Shown: positions 36,667-46,182 of the stretch, piece by piece
Numbering within the stretch: position 1 is the stretch's first letter
How the letters are laid out: the number at the start of each line of letters is the position of its first letter
Assembly (NCBI GenBank): GCA_018830565.1
Contig: JAHJRX010000056.1
Coordinates: forward strand, 1-64,000
DNA length: 64,000 nucleotides
Origin: a bacterium
Lineage (GTDB): Bacteria; UBA9089; JAHJRX01
Direction: 5' to 3'
Made by a program: the position numbers and the translations under genes
The notes under the pieces: generated by a model
Databases searched by the model: none
What the model saw: the letters and a program-made list of their open reading frames with translations, nothing else
What the model was told of the DNA's origin: nothing

Positions 36667-37866
36667 GTGCTGCAAGAGATTATAAAGAAACTTTCCTTAA
36701 AGAATGAAGCTAAGATTATCTTAATAGTCATTGATGGATTAGGAGGAATACCTAATGCTGAAGGAAAGACAGAATTAGAGACGGCTTGGACACCTAATTT
36801 AGATCAATTAGCTCAAAAGTCTATTTGTGGATTGACTTATCCTCTTTCTATGGGCATTACCCCTGGAAGCGGACCAGCCCACTTAGCTTTATTTGGTTAT
36901 AACCCTTTTAAGTATGAAATTGGTAGAGGCATCTTAGAAGCTTTAGGAACTGATTTTCCTTTAGAATCAAATGATTTAGCCGCAAGGGGTAATTTTGCTA
37001 CTATTAATCAAGAAGGAATAATCGTGGATCGTCGAGCCGGAAGAATTTCTACCGAAATTAATCTAGAAGTTTGCAAGCTTTTGCAAGGAATAACCATTAA
37101 AGGAGTAAAGGTATTTGTTACGGCGGTAAAAGAACATCGTTTCTTAGTTGTTTTTAGAGGAGATAACTTAATGGAGAAGGTTAGCGAGTCAGATCCTCAA
37201 AAGACTGGTTTATCAGCTTTAGAAGTTAGACCTTTGGATTCTACGGCTAAATATACCGCTGAAGTTATTAATGAGTTTGTCAAGATAGCTAAAGAGAGGT
37301 TAAGAGACTCTTATCCTGCCAATATGGTGCTCCTGAGGGGTTTTGCTAATAATATAAAACTTCCTTCTCTGCAAGAAGTTTATAAATTAAATCCCGCTGC
37401 CATTGCTATTTATCATATGTACAAAGGATTAGCTCGTTTAGTAGGGATGAAGATTTTAGATAGTGGCGAAACATTAGAAGATCAAATAAAAACTTTAGAA
37501 AAAAACTTAGCTATTTATGATTTCTTCTATTTTCACTTTAAAAAGACCGATAGCTTTGGCGAAGATGGTAATTTTAGTCAAAAAGTAACTATGATAGAAA
37601 AAATTGACTCTTTATTGCCCAAAATACTAAATTTAAACCCGGAAGTCCTTGTTATTACTGGGGATCATAGCACTCCAGCTATACTTTCAGGCCATAGTTG
37701 GCATAGTGTCCCTATCCTTATTCATTCTAAAACTACAAGAAGGGATGGAGTAGATAAATTTTCTGAAAGTAGCTGTATTTTTGGAGGTTTAGGTAAATTT
37801 GAAGCGATAAATGTTATGCCGCTTGCCTTAGCCCATGCCTTAAAGTTATCAAAATTTGGCGCTTAA
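36667..37866 (+). CDS. apgM: Cofactor-independent phosphoglycerate mutase, archaeal (ApgM) type
   Basis: Converts 3- to 2-phosphoglycerate with two metal ions. Belongs to the alkaline phosphatase superfamily: Asp23 in VIDGLGG binds metal, the nucleophile region is GITPGSGPAHLALFGY, and GDHSTP near the C-terminus gives further ligands. The length (399 aa) and NPFKYEIGRGILEALG segment are of the archaeal ApgM family, not the 510-aa bacterial GpmI. GTG start at 36667, six bases after AAGGA. Completes lower glycolysis in the cluster. Confidence 0.93.
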   Translation: MLQEIIKKLSLKNEAKIILIVIDGLGGIPNAEGKTELETAWTPNLDQLAQKSICGLTYPLSMGITPGSGPAHLALFGYNPFKYEIGRGILEALGTDFPLESNDLAARGNFATINQEGIIVDRRAGRISTEINLEVCKLLQGITIKGVKVFVTAVKEHRFLVVFRGDNLMEKVSESDPQKTGLSALEVRPLDSTAKYTAEVINEFVKIAKERLRDSYPANMVLLRGFANNIKLPSLQEVYKLNPAAIAIYHMYKGLARLVGMKILDSGETLEDQIKTLEKNLAIYDFFYFHFKKTDSFGEDGNFSQKVTMIEKIDSLLPKILNLNPEVLVITGDHSTPAILSGHSWHSVPILIHSKTTRRDGVDKFSESSCIFGGLGKFEAINVMPLALAHALKLSKFGA

Positions 37867-37892
37867 GCAAACTATGGTCTTAGTAAGATTTT

Positions 37893-39242
37893 ATGGTTAA
37901 AACTTATCTAAGGTTCTTTCTCTTGATCGTGATCTTAGAGATGAACTTTGTTACTACCTTATATTCCCAAATAACACCCCTTCATTGGAAAATTTATGAA
38001 GATATCTTTTTAGAAAAGGTAGAAGAAACTACTTCTAAAAAACCTAAAGAAGATCACCTGAATAATAAAGAAAGCCAAGAAATAATTCTTCCCAAGAATA
38101 AAGAAGAAAATATCCTACTCCAGGATTACTATCAAGAAGATAGAAAAAAAGATCTCGGAGAAGAAAAAGAAGAAGAAATAGATGAAAAAGAGATCATCTA
38201 TGTAGAGCCCCCTTATAGTCAAGGTAAAGTTATTAAGGATGAGGCGGTGGATAAAAAAAGAGATCTTATTCCTCCTGAATATCCTGAATATATTTACCAT
38301 CCAAAAAGAGTAAGGGAGCCTTTAAGCTGGAGAGAAATTCCTTTAGAAAAGCGGCTTAAGTTTTTAGATTACCTGGCTGAAAGGTATACTCCAGGCATAG
38401 GGGTTGGAATAGGGTATGCTTTTTTTTCTCCCCAAGAAGTAAAGAACTCTTTAGAGAGATGGGCAAATAATATTTATAGCTATTTTTCAAAAAATTACTC
38501 AGAAGATTTACCTGAAAGAGAAAAAGAAGATATCTTTGTAATACCTAAAGATACAGAAGGAAAAGAGATTATTGAAAGGGCAGTAAATAAATACCAAGGT
38601 TTAGCTAAAGAAAGAGTGATTCGTCCATTAGGAAGTGCTTTTTACAACCTTAATCTTTCTTTTCAAGTAAAGCCAAATTTTTTTCTTGGATTGGGTCTTG
38701 GGAATATATCTTATCTAAGTTCTGCTATGGTAAATTATTCTCAAATAAAAGACGAGCGAGATAATAAACTTACCGATGATTCCGATGACACAGAGATTTA
38801 TACTATGTATTCTGGGGATTTTGCTTTTAAATATTCGATAGAAGCTAATGCTTTTCCTTTAAGGATAAATGGCTTTCTTAAGTATCCTTATCTGAAGTTT
38901 AAAGATACTCATCTCTATACAGGAATAGGGCTATTGATTATTCCTACTATTTTAAAGGTAAATTCTGGGACTACTAAGGACCAAGAAGAAGTATATTCTG
39001 AGGCTAAGTTAAAATTTTTTAAAGTAGGCTATGGGGTCTTGTTTTTTCAAGGTTTCAAATTAGATATCACTGACTGGCTTGGTCTTGAGGGAGTAGTTGA
39101 TTATAAAATAGCTTCGGCTAAGAATTTTAAAGATGACCAAGGAAATTATGAAGCTAATAAGATTTGGTATTTCAAGCCTTCTTCTTTTGGTATGGATTTT
39201 ACAGGTTTTGGATTTAATCTTAGTTTAAACATGGCTTTTTAG
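37893..39242 (+). CDS. Predicted outer-membrane beta-barrel protein
   Basis: I do not recognise a named family. Signal peptide at about residues 1-26, then a highly charged, proline-containing linker (about 45-165) and, from about 210, alternating amphipathic strands typical of an outer-membrane barrel, ending in LNMAF with C-terminal phenylalanine. That plan, periplasmic linker plus barrel, suggests an envelope anchor or porin-like protein. It lies between apgM and secG with a close spacing to both and no promoter seen. Confidence 0.7.
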   Translation: MVKTYLRFFLLIVILEMNFVTTLYSQITPLHWKIYEDIFLEKVEETTSKKPKEDHLNNKESQEIILPKNKEENILLQDYYQEDRKKDLGEEKEEEIDEKEIIYVEPPYSQGKVIKDEAVDKKRDLIPPEYPEYIYHPKRVREPLSWREIPLEKRLKFLDYLAERYTPGIGVGIGYAFFSPQEVKNSLERWANNIYSYFSKNYSEDLPEREKEDIFVIPKDTEGKEIIERAVNKYQGLAKERVIRPLGSAFYNLNLSFQVKPNFFLGLGLGNISYLSSAMVNYSQIKDERDNKLTDDSDDTEIYTMYSGDFAFKYSIEANAFPLRINGFLKYPYLKFKDTHLYTGIGLLIIPTILKVNSGTTKDQEEVYSEAKLKFFKVGYGVLFFQGFKLDITDWLGLEGVVDYKIASAKNFKDDQGNYEANKIWYFKPSSFGMDFTGFGFNLSLNMAF

Positions 39243-39250
39243 GAGGAAAA

Positions 39251-39604
39251 ATGGTCACATTTTTAATCATTACTCATATTTTAGCTTGTTTTTTATTAAT
39301 TACCCTTATTTTATTGCAATCAGGCAAAGGAACAGATTTAGCTTCTGTCTTTGGCGGTGGAAGTAGTCAGAGTGCTTTTGGTCCTCGTCGAGGAAATATT
39401 TTAACTAAGATCACCACCAGCATAGCGATTATCTTTATGATTACTTCACTGTCTCTTACCATATCTTCTTCTCGTCAAGGTTCTATTGCTAAAGAAAAAG
39501 GAATAGTAAAAGAGAAAGTAGAGAAGAAGATAGAAAAAAAGGCTGGATCTAAAAAAGAAGAAGTCAAAAAAGGAAAAGAAGAAAAGAATAGTTCAAAGAA
39601 GTAA
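39251..39604 (+). CDS. secG: Protein-export membrane protein SecG
   Basis: Accessory subunit of the SecYEG translocon. Two membrane segments (about residues 3-22 and 52-71) flank the family loop LLQSGKGTDLASVFGGG. A Lys/Glu-rich tail of about 40 residues extends beyond the usual C-terminus. AGGAGG precedes ATG 39251. In many bacteria secG also follows tpiA or gpm genes. Confidence 0.94.
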   Translation: MVTFLIITHILACFLLITLILLQSGKGTDLASVFGGGSSQSAFGPRRGNILTKITTSIAIIFMITSLSLTISSSRQGSIAKEKGIVKEKVEKKIEKKAGSKKEEVKKGKEEKNSSKK

Positions 39605-39645
39605 CCTAAGATTTACTTTAAGCTTGGGAGATCTTCTCTAAAAAA

Positions 39646-40275
39646 TTATTCCTTTTCTATTACATAGTTAATAAGACTTCCAATTTTCTCAATCTTAACT
39701 TCAACTTTATCTCCTATCTTCATTGGACCTATACCAGCAGGGGTTCCGGTAGCAATTATGTCTCCAGGAAGAAGAGTCATAATCTGGGAGATAAAACTTA
39801 TTAGATAAAAGGGAGAAAAGATCAAATTAGAAGTATGAGAAGACTGCTTTAATTCTCCATTGAGATAAAGAGCAATATCAAGATTGGTCGGATCTAAGTC
39901 AGAAATAATTTTTGGCCCAAGAGGAGAAAAAGTATCAAATGATTTAGCCCTTGTCCACTGGCCATCTTTCTTTTGAAGATCCCTCGCCGTCACATCGTTA
40001 AAACAAGTATATCCTAAAATGTAATTTGGAGCTTCCTTTACCGAAACATTCTTTACTTTGTCCTTAATCACCAAAGCTAATTCTGCTTCATAGTCCACTT
40101 GATTAGCCATTTTTGGATAAATAATTGGTTCTAAATGGCCAATTATCGATGTAGAAGGCTTAAGAAAAATGATTGGCTTTTTGGGAATATCCATCTTAAG
40201 TTCATTAACGTGGTCTAAGTAATTTAAACCACAAGCTATGATCTTAGTGGGTTTAAAAAGAGGTAATTTTTTCAA
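39646..40275 (-). CDS. Fumarylacetoacetate hydrolase family protein
   Basis: Metal-dependent FAH-fold hydrolase, decarboxylase or oxaloacetate tautomerase-like enzyme; the exact substrate cannot be told. 209 aa with the family motifs GLNYLDHVNE, FLKPSTSIIG, VDYEAELALVI (metal-binding glutamates), GYTCFNDVTARDLQ and TGTPAGIG. TTG start at 40275. Convergent with secG, 41 bases between stops. Last gene of a minus-strand trio. Confidence 0.88.
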   Translation of the reverse strand: MKKLPLFKPTKIIACGLNYLDHVNELKMDIPKKPIIFLKPSTSIIGHLEPIIYPKMANQVDYEAELALVIKDKVKNVSVKEAPNYILGYTCFNDVTARDLQKKDGQWTRAKSFDTFSPLGPKIISDLDPTNLDIALYLNGELKQSSHTSNLIFSPFYLISFISQIMTLLPGDIIATGTPAGIGPMKIGDKVEVKIEKIGSLINYVIEKE

Positions 40276-40299
40276 GTGTCAGTCACCATTCTTCCCAAA

Positions 40300-40416
40300 T
40301 CAGACTTGCTTTAGCATCTCGACTAGTTCCTGATCCAACGCAGCCGGCGTGCTAATCCACTCGTTTTCGCTGCGAGGAATCACCCTGCCGAATAGCCCTT
40401 GTAGGTTTCCAACCAT
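40300..40416 (-). CDS. 38-codon GC-rich ORF, possible gene fragment
   Basis: ATG 40416 starts two bases after the stop of the tRNA-binding-domain gene and reads 38 residues (MVGNLQGLFGRVIPRSENEW, continuing with helix-like text to TGA 40300). Its G+C and codon use (CTG/CTA, GGC, CGC, ACG, CCG) differ sharply from the AT-rich neighbours and the translation looks like real protein C-terminal sequence. I do not recognise it. Either a tiny gene or a transferred gene end. Confidence 0.4.
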   Translation of the reverse strand: MVGNLQGLFGRVIPRSENEWISTPAALDQELVEMLKQV

Positions 40417-40417
40417 C

Positions 40418-40738
40418 CTATGTTACGTTTAAACCATTCTTAACTTGCTTGTCCATTACGACCATCGATAATGTTTCTTCATCCTTAGCGGCTAAGATCA
40501 TGGCCGAACTTTTTATTCCTCTTATGGTAACAGGTTCTAAATTTGTTATCACGGCTACTTGTTTACCTACTAACGTCTTTTTTTCGTAATATAATCTCAC
40601 TCCCGCCACACACTGCCTTTCTTCATCACCTAAGTCTAAAGTAAGCACATAAAGTTTATCTGCATTAGGATGCTCTTTTACTTCTTTAATGATCGCGGTC
40701 TTAATTTCTATCTTTTTAAAATCATCAAAGGTAATCAT
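40418..40738 (-). CDS. tRNA-binding domain protein (MetRS C-terminal/Trbp111-like)
   Basis: 106-aa OB-fold protein of the Trbp111/CsaA/MetRS-beta family. Typical text: ITFDDFKKIEIKTAIIKEV, NADKLYVLTLDLGDEERQ, VAGVRLYYEKKTLVGKQV and NLEPVTIRGIKSSAMILAA. Such free-standing domains bind tRNA as dimers, or supply the domain in trans to a short MetRS. ATG 40738 is preferred over an in-frame TTG at 40762, with GGTG placed upstream. Confidence 0.88.
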   Translation of the reverse strand: MITFDDFKKIEIKTAIIKEVKEHPNADKLYVLTLDLGDEERQCVAGVRLYYEKKTLVGKQVAVITNLEPVTIRGIKSSAMILAAKDEETLSMVVMDKQVKNGLNVT

Positions 40739-41001
40739 TTGAGTGTCACCAAAATAGAACAAAAGCTACTTATTCATATGAATATTAGTTTATTTTCCCA
40801 AGACAATCAAGTAGAAAAATTGCCCGATTGTTCGATAAGTTATAAGGTGTGATTAAAAAAGCTGGACTAGAATCAAATTAAGCTTCTTTTTAATTCAAAC
40901 TTGGGGAAAATTCATTAATGTTTCTATGAAAATCGTAAAAATTAAGTTAATCTGTTTCTGCTATCTTTTTACAAAGTTGGGGAATTTGTAAAATAAAGAG
41001 G

Positions 41002-41030
41002 TTGACCTTGACCAGGGGTTTACTTATTAT
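41002..41030 (+). promoter_or_regulatory. Probable promoter of the SprA-like gene
   Basis: TTGACC (41002-41007), 17 bases, TATTAT (41025-41030). A second overlapping pair, TTGACC 41008-41013 and TATGAT 41030-41035, is also acceptable. Transcription would begin near 41037-41042, after the ATG at 41031, supporting ATG 41076 as the start of the next gene. Confidence 0.6.
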
Positions 41031-41075
41031 ATGATAGGATCTAAAAGTTTAATCCTTAATATTGATGAGCTAAAG

Positions 41076-44000
41076 ATGAAAAAATTTTCTAAGAATAACT
41101 TAGTCATAATCTTGCTTTTAATCTTCCTCATAACTTCTCTAAAAAATGGTTTTTCAGAAGAAGTTTTTCCTCAAAAAGAGACGGTTCAGTCTTTTTTGGC
41201 AAGCTCCCAAACCAAGGAAGTAAAAAAAGACCCTAAAGATGAGAAAGGAGAAGGGGACAAAACTCCTGATGATGAATTAGATCTTAAAAAATTTTTTGAG
41301 AGAGATATTTCTGCCATAGAATCACACATTAATTTCCAAGGAAGAAAGATGATCGAAGCTAAGTTAGGAAATTCTTATTGGGTTAAAGATAAGGAACGAA
41401 AAGATAAGCCTCCTTCTGGAGGATTAGCTGCCGGAGTTGATATTAATCAAGAACTACAAGTAAGAGTCTTAGGAAATATTCAAGATCGAATCTTTACTGA
41501 TATTGATTATGATGATACCGTTACAGATACTCAAACAAGACAAAAATTTCATATAGAGTATAAAGGCAAAGAAAAAGAAGTCGTTAAGGAAGCTGCTTTT
41601 GGAGACTTGCAATTATCTCTTCCTAATACCGAATTTGTTTCTTATAATAAAAATTTATTTGGAATTAAAGCAGCAGTTAATTATAAAAAACTAAGTGTTA
41701 TAGCGGTAGCGAGCCGTACCAAAGGAATTCCTGAAAGTAAGACCTTTAAAGGATATTCCGAACAAAGAACGATCGATATAAGCGATACAAATTTTATGGA
41801 AAGAAAATATTACCAAATTTTAGCTTATTTGCCTTATTTGTCACCACCAAAGGAGATAGGTAAGACTTTGCCCCTCGAAGTTGGGTCAGTTAAGATTTAT
41901 TTAGATAATAGAGTAGGTAGTGATAACCAGAAGGCAACTACGGCGGCAGGAAAAAGTTTTAATAACCAAAATTATTATCGAGGTGAAAATAGCTTTGATG
42001 AGCTTTATCCTATCAGTGATTATGTCATAGACCACCAAACTGGAATGGTTAGTCTTCGTAAAAATATAGGCCAGGACAATATTATCTTAGTGGCTTTTAA
42101 GTCAACTTTAGAAAAAAGAGGATATGATGATCTTGGTAATTTAAATAAAGAAGACCTTCTAATGATTAAAGCTGCTTCAGATATTCCTACGAAAGAAGGC
42201 TATAGCTCTTATAATAAAGAATATTATAAATTTTTTGAACAAAATGGTTATTACTCCTTAGAGATGAATAGTATTAATTTAGATGATAAGGATTTCTTGT
42301 TAGAGATTAGAGATTTAAACAATAAAAATTATGATGATAAGAATAATAATAATGTTAGAGATGGGGATGAGGATGCTTATCTATTTATCTTTGGTCTGGA
42401 TAAGAATAAAGATAATTTAGTAGATTATGAATATATTGACGTTGATTTTGGATTACTCCATTTTCCAAGCTTCACTCCCTTTCTTTTAACAGACGATGAC
42501 CAGCGCTCTAATAAAGACTTATATGATACCCCTAATAAAAAGCCTAAATATAAGATTCATGTAGAATATAAGAGTAAAAAAAAGGAGTTTTTTTTAAGTC
42601 GAATTAATATAGTGATTGATAGTGAAAGAATATACTTAGATGGAAAACTACTTAAAAAAGATCAAGATTACCTTATTGATTATTTTTCTGGTTGGATAAC
42701 TTTTTTAAGAGAAGAAGAGATTGACAAGCAAAGCGAAATTAAGGTTGATTATGAATATATGCCTTTTGGGGGATTATTTAGGAAGAATTTATTAGGGGTG
42801 AGAGGAACATTAGATCTTAGTAAGAATATTTGCCTTGGATCTACTTATATCTACGAAGGAAGTAGTCAAGTTAGGGAGATTCCTGAGATTACTTCTTCTC
42901 CTGAAAGCTTAAGTCTGATCGATATAGATACTAAGATTAATATTTCTTCTATGATCGGGGATCTCTTTAATCTTCCTTCTAAAGATTGGCAGATGGCTAT
43001 CTCTGGAGAGATAGCTAAATCTCAACGTAATTGGAATACTTTTGGAAAAGCAATAATTGATAATATGGAAGGAAACAAAATAAGCTACCATGTTTCTTTA
43101 GATGAAGATTCTTGGAATTTAGGATGGCTTTCTTCTGGTGAAAAAAGAGGAAAGTTGCTTTATAAGTTAGAGTCATATAATGAAAGAGCAGGTCCTTATA
43201 ATGAAGAAGTGGGTCATCTAAACGATGAAGAAAAAAAGAATTCTTTGGTTTTAAAGTATGAAAATACTTTAGAGCAGAGGATAAGTATTGTCAATAGCCT
43301 TTCTAACCCAGGAGTTGACCTTTCAGGATATAAGTATTTAGAGATTTGGGCAAAGATACCAAAACAAGCAAGACTTTATCTAGATTTAGGAATGGTTTGT
43401 GAAGATGCTGATGGGGATGGAATATTGGATAGTGAAGACAAAAATAAAGACCTCTTACTAAATTCTGGAGAAGATACAGGATGGGAGTTTAATGAAGGAA
43501 AGGAAGTTATAACTAAGGTAGGAAAAGGAAATAGTAAGATAGATAGTGAAGATTTAGATAAAGATGGAATCTTAGATACCCAAGAGAAATATTTTACCGT
43601 AGAAGTAAAAGATACTTACCAATCTACCTCTCTTCCAGAAAAGACTAACCCGGAGTGGAAGTTTTATTTAATTCCTTGTTTGGATATAGAGAAGACCATA
43701 GAGGGAAGTAATGAAGAAAAGAAAAAGCTGTGGGAGGTGATTAAGCATCTTCGCCTTAGAGTAGAAGGAGGTGAAAGTGGTGAAATTAACATCGATCAGA
43801 TCTCTTTTGTGGCTAATAAATGGCAAGGAAAGGATATCATCGTTAAATCTTTAAACAGTCAAGACAATCCAGAGTATAAGTCTCTAAAAGATGACCTTCA
43901 ATATGGTAAAGACTTTAAGGATCTCTATAAATATGTAGATCTTGAAAAAGAAGAAGCTTTAGTCTTAAATTATGACTTAGAAAAAAATAAAGAAGGATTT

Positions 44001-46115
44001 GCTTTTTATAAATATAAGAAGGCTCAAAATTATACTGGTTATAAATACCTTAATTATTTTGTTTATGGAGATGGAAAGGGAGAAGAGTTTTTTATTTGGT
44101 TAGGAAACGATGATCAAAACTATCTTAAATATAAGAGTAAGATGGACTTTACCGGCTGGAAGTTAATAAAGGTAGATCTAATAGAGCTTAATCGACATCT
44201 TCTTAAGCTTCAGTTAGGAGGTTCCCCTCCTTATTCTTTCCAAGAAGGTTCTTATGAGATTAAAGGTAATCCTTCTTTAAGTAATATTAATGAAGTTAGA
44301 TTAGGGATAAGAGGAGATGGACAAAAGGGAGAAATTTGGGTTAATGAAGTCTTTCTATCAGAGAATATGATTAAAGAAGGCCAGGCAAAAAGAGTTACTA
44401 TTAATACTAACTATAAAGATTTTTTAAACTTAAAATGGAGTAAAAAAGAAATCGATAGAAATTTTGAAAACATAGACCGTGTTTCTCCTTTACAAGATAA
44501 AGAATGGCAAAATTTTGATGCTTCCCTAAGTATAATTAAATGTCTACCTATGAATTATAGCTTTCAAAAGGAAAAAACTTTGACTGATCCGGCAGAAGAT
44601 CCCGTAAGGAGTGAAAATATAACTATCTCCAACTTTGGCCAGAGAATCTTTAGGCAGCATAACACCGGGGTAAAGTTTTCTTTACCCAAGCTACCTACGG
44701 TTAAGGCTAATTATGTTACCAGTAAGAATAAAAATGATTATCAAAATGAAGAAAGAATGGAAGATAGTAAAGCCTTATCAGTTAATATGAATTATCAATA
44801 CCAATTTCCTTTGAAAATTTGGATTATTCCAACTGGAGAAAGTCTTAGTGTTTCATTAGTCTGTAAATATAATGGGGAGATTAGAAAGACTGAGTATCCC
44901 AGAGAAGCCAGTAAAGATTCTTACCTAAGAGAGAAAGGCTTAGGAAACTCTATCACTATCAATTATACGCCTATCTCCATCTTAGGAATTAATACTTTAT
45001 TTAACTTCGAGAGAAAGGATCAAAAAGAAAGAGAGAGTTATTATCCTAAATTTAGATTAATTGAAAATAACTATGATTTAAACATCTATAAGATTAAAGG
45101 TTTAGCACCTAAAGTTGGTCTTAAATCTTTCCTGAGTGAAGATTACTTAATTAAAGAAAGATACAAGAATGTCAAGACTAATCTTTCTTTTAATGTAGGA
45201 AGTAACATTGCATTAGGAGAGTGGTGGTTACCACTAAAGTTAGTAGTCTTTAATCCAAGTTATAGTTTATCCCTTGCCGCAAGTTATGATAAGATTAGTG
45301 GAGATTTAAACACTAAGGATACCCTTAAAGAAATTTATAGAGATTATTACCTTGATAAACTTTTATTTAATCATTCTAAATCAAGATCATCTTTAGAGAG
45401 CCTTAGAAAGAGTGCTTCTAAAAAAGCAACTTATGATCTTTCTAGCAATTGGTACTTATGGAAACCATTGGATTTATCGATTACTTCTACTTTAGAAAAG
45501 AATACTCAGCAAACTTTAAGCTCAATAAGATACCAAGAATCTATTACTTATCGAGGCACGTCAAGATTTAACTTAATGAAGATATTTTCCAAGTTAAAAG
45601 ATCTAGCTGAAAGTTCGTATCTAATCCTTAACTATAGTCGAAATAAAATTACCGAGCCAGCAATTTCTACTTTTATTTCAATTAACCCTGATACTCTTTG
45701 GAGCGTGAATTGGAATAAAAGTTTTCGGAGCAGTCTCTCTATGAACTATAAAGAAAGTAAGAAGATCTATCCTAAAAATACTACCCTTAGCAAGACAGTA
45801 ATGCCCAAGCTTTTATTAAATTATACTGTTTTAAAACCTAAGAAAATAAAGATTTTATTTACTAAAAAGTATGTTTATTTAAAGAATAGGTTAGAAAATA
45901 AGTTAAGTCTAGACGGTGTCTTAAATAAAGAAGATACTGGCCAAACCAAGAAAGAGACCAGGCAATATAATTTAGGCTTAGGGTGTGATTATAAAGTAAA
46001 AGATACCGTTATCGTAGAAGTATGGACTAAGAGTGCTTATTTTCAAGATAAGATTGAGAAATATAAAGATTATTTTTCTTATGAAGCTTCAGTAAAAGTA
46101 GAATTTAGATTTTAA
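41076..46115 (+). CDS. SprA-like giant outer-membrane protein
   Basis: 1679-aa exported protein. A signal peptide (MKKFSKNNLVIILLLIFLIT) is followed by a short acidic linker and text closely resembling SprA, the outer-membrane translocon of the Bacteroidetes type IX secretion system: FGDLQLSLPNTEFVSYNKNL then FGIKAAVNYKKLSVIAVASR, and later LFRKNLLGVRG, GWITFL. Around residues 775-845 there are Asp-rich calcium-type repeats (DADGDGILDSED, DLDKDGILDTQE). The C-terminal third is strand-rich and ends VKVEFRF, as in outer-membrane barrels. It is shorter than typical Bacteroidetes SprA (about 2400 aa). An in-frame ATG at 41031 lies inside the promoter, so 41076 is preferred. Identity as SprA family is recognition by pattern, not search. 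Confidence 0.78.
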   Translation: MKKFSKNNLVIILLLIFLITSLKNGFSEEVFPQKETVQSFLASSQTKEVKKDPKDEKGEGDKTPDDELDLKKFFERDISAIESHINFQGRKMIEAKLGNSYWVKDKERKDKPPSGGLAAGVDINQELQVRVLGNIQDRIFTDIDYDDTVTDTQTRQKFHIEYKGKEKEVVKEAAFGDLQLSLPNTEFVSYNKNLFGIKAAVNYKKLSVIAVASRTKGIPESKTFKGYSEQRTIDISDTNFMERKYYQILAYLPYLSPPKEIGKTLPLEVGSVKIYLDNRVGSDNQKATTAAGKSFNNQNYYRGENSFDELYPISDYVIDHQTGMVSLRKNIGQDNIILVAFKSTLEKRGYDDLGNLNKEDLLMIKAASDIPTKEGYSSYNKEYYKFFEQNGYYSLEMNSINLDDKDFLLEIRDLNNKNYDDKNNNNVRDGDEDAYLFIFGLDKNKDNLVDYEYIDVDFGLLHFPSFTPFLLTDDDQRSNKDLYDTPNKKPKYKIHVEYKSKKKEFFLSRINIVIDSERIYLDGKLLKKDQDYLIDYFSGWITFLREEEIDKQSEIKVDYEYMPFGGLFRKNLLGVRGTLDLSKNICLGSTYIYEGSSQVREIPEITSSPESLSLIDIDTKINISSMIGDLFNLPSKDWQMAISGEIAKSQRNWNTFGKAIIDNMEGNKISYHVSLDEDSWNLGWLSSGEKRGKLLYKLESYNERAGPYNEEVGHLNDEEKKNSLVLKYENTLEQRISIVNSLSNPGVDLSGYKYLEIWAKIPKQARLYLDLGMVCEDADGDGILDSEDKNKDLLLNSGEDTGWEFNEGKEVITKVGKGNSKIDSEDLDKDGILDTQEKYFTVEVKDTYQSTSLPEKTNPEWKFYLIPCLDIEKTIEGSNEEKKKLWEVIKHLRLRVEGGESGEINIDQISFVANKWQGKDIIVKSLNSQDNPEYKSLKDDLQYGKDFKDLYKYVDLEKEEALVLNYDLEKNKEGFAFYKYKKAQNYTGYKYLNYFVYGDGKGEEFFIWLGNDDQNYLKYKSKMDFTGWKLIKVDLIELNRHLLKLQLGGSPPYSFQEGSYEIKGNPSLSNINEVRLGIRGDGQKGEIWVNEVFLSENMIKEGQAKRVTINTNYKDFLNLKWSKKEIDRNFENIDRVSPLQDKEWQNFDASLSIIKCLPMNYSFQKEKTLTDPAEDPVRSENITISNFGQRIFRQHNTGVKFSLPKLPTVKANYVTSKNKNDYQNEERMEDSKALSVNMNYQYQFPLKIWIIPTGESLSVSLVCKYNGEIRKTEYPREASKDSYLREKGLGNSITINYTPISILGINTLFNFERKDQKERESYYPKFRLIENNYDLNIYKIKGLAPKVGLKSFLSEDYLIKERYKNVKTNLSFNVGSNIALGEWWLPLKLVVFNPSYSLSLAASYDKISGDLNTKDTLKEIYRDYYLDKLLFNHSKSRSSLESLRKSASKKATYDLSSNWYLWKPLDLSITSTLEKNTQQTLSSIRYQESITYRGTSRFNLMKIFSKLKDLAESSYLILNYSRNKITEPAISTFISINPDTLWSVNWNKSFRSSLSMNYKESKKIYPKNTTLSKTVMPKLLLNYTVLKPKKIKILFTKKYVYLKNRLENKLSLDGVLNKEDTGQTKKETRQYNLGLGCDYKVKDTVIVEVWTKSAYFQDKIEKYKDYFSYEASVKVEFRF

Positions 46116-46182
46116 TGGAATAAAAGGAAATGGGGTGTCCCGGTCTTTTCTTAAGAAAAAACAATTATAGTGGAGGTAAAAA

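Noticed and set aside
40670-40852. 60-aa plus-strand ORF opposite the tRNA-binding gene
   Set aside because: Antisense to a recognised gene, no ribosome site, low-complexity translation.
41031-41078. ATG 41031 as the start of the SprA-like gene
   Set aside because: It lies in or next to the -10 region of the best promoter, and ATG 41076 begins a clean signal peptide.
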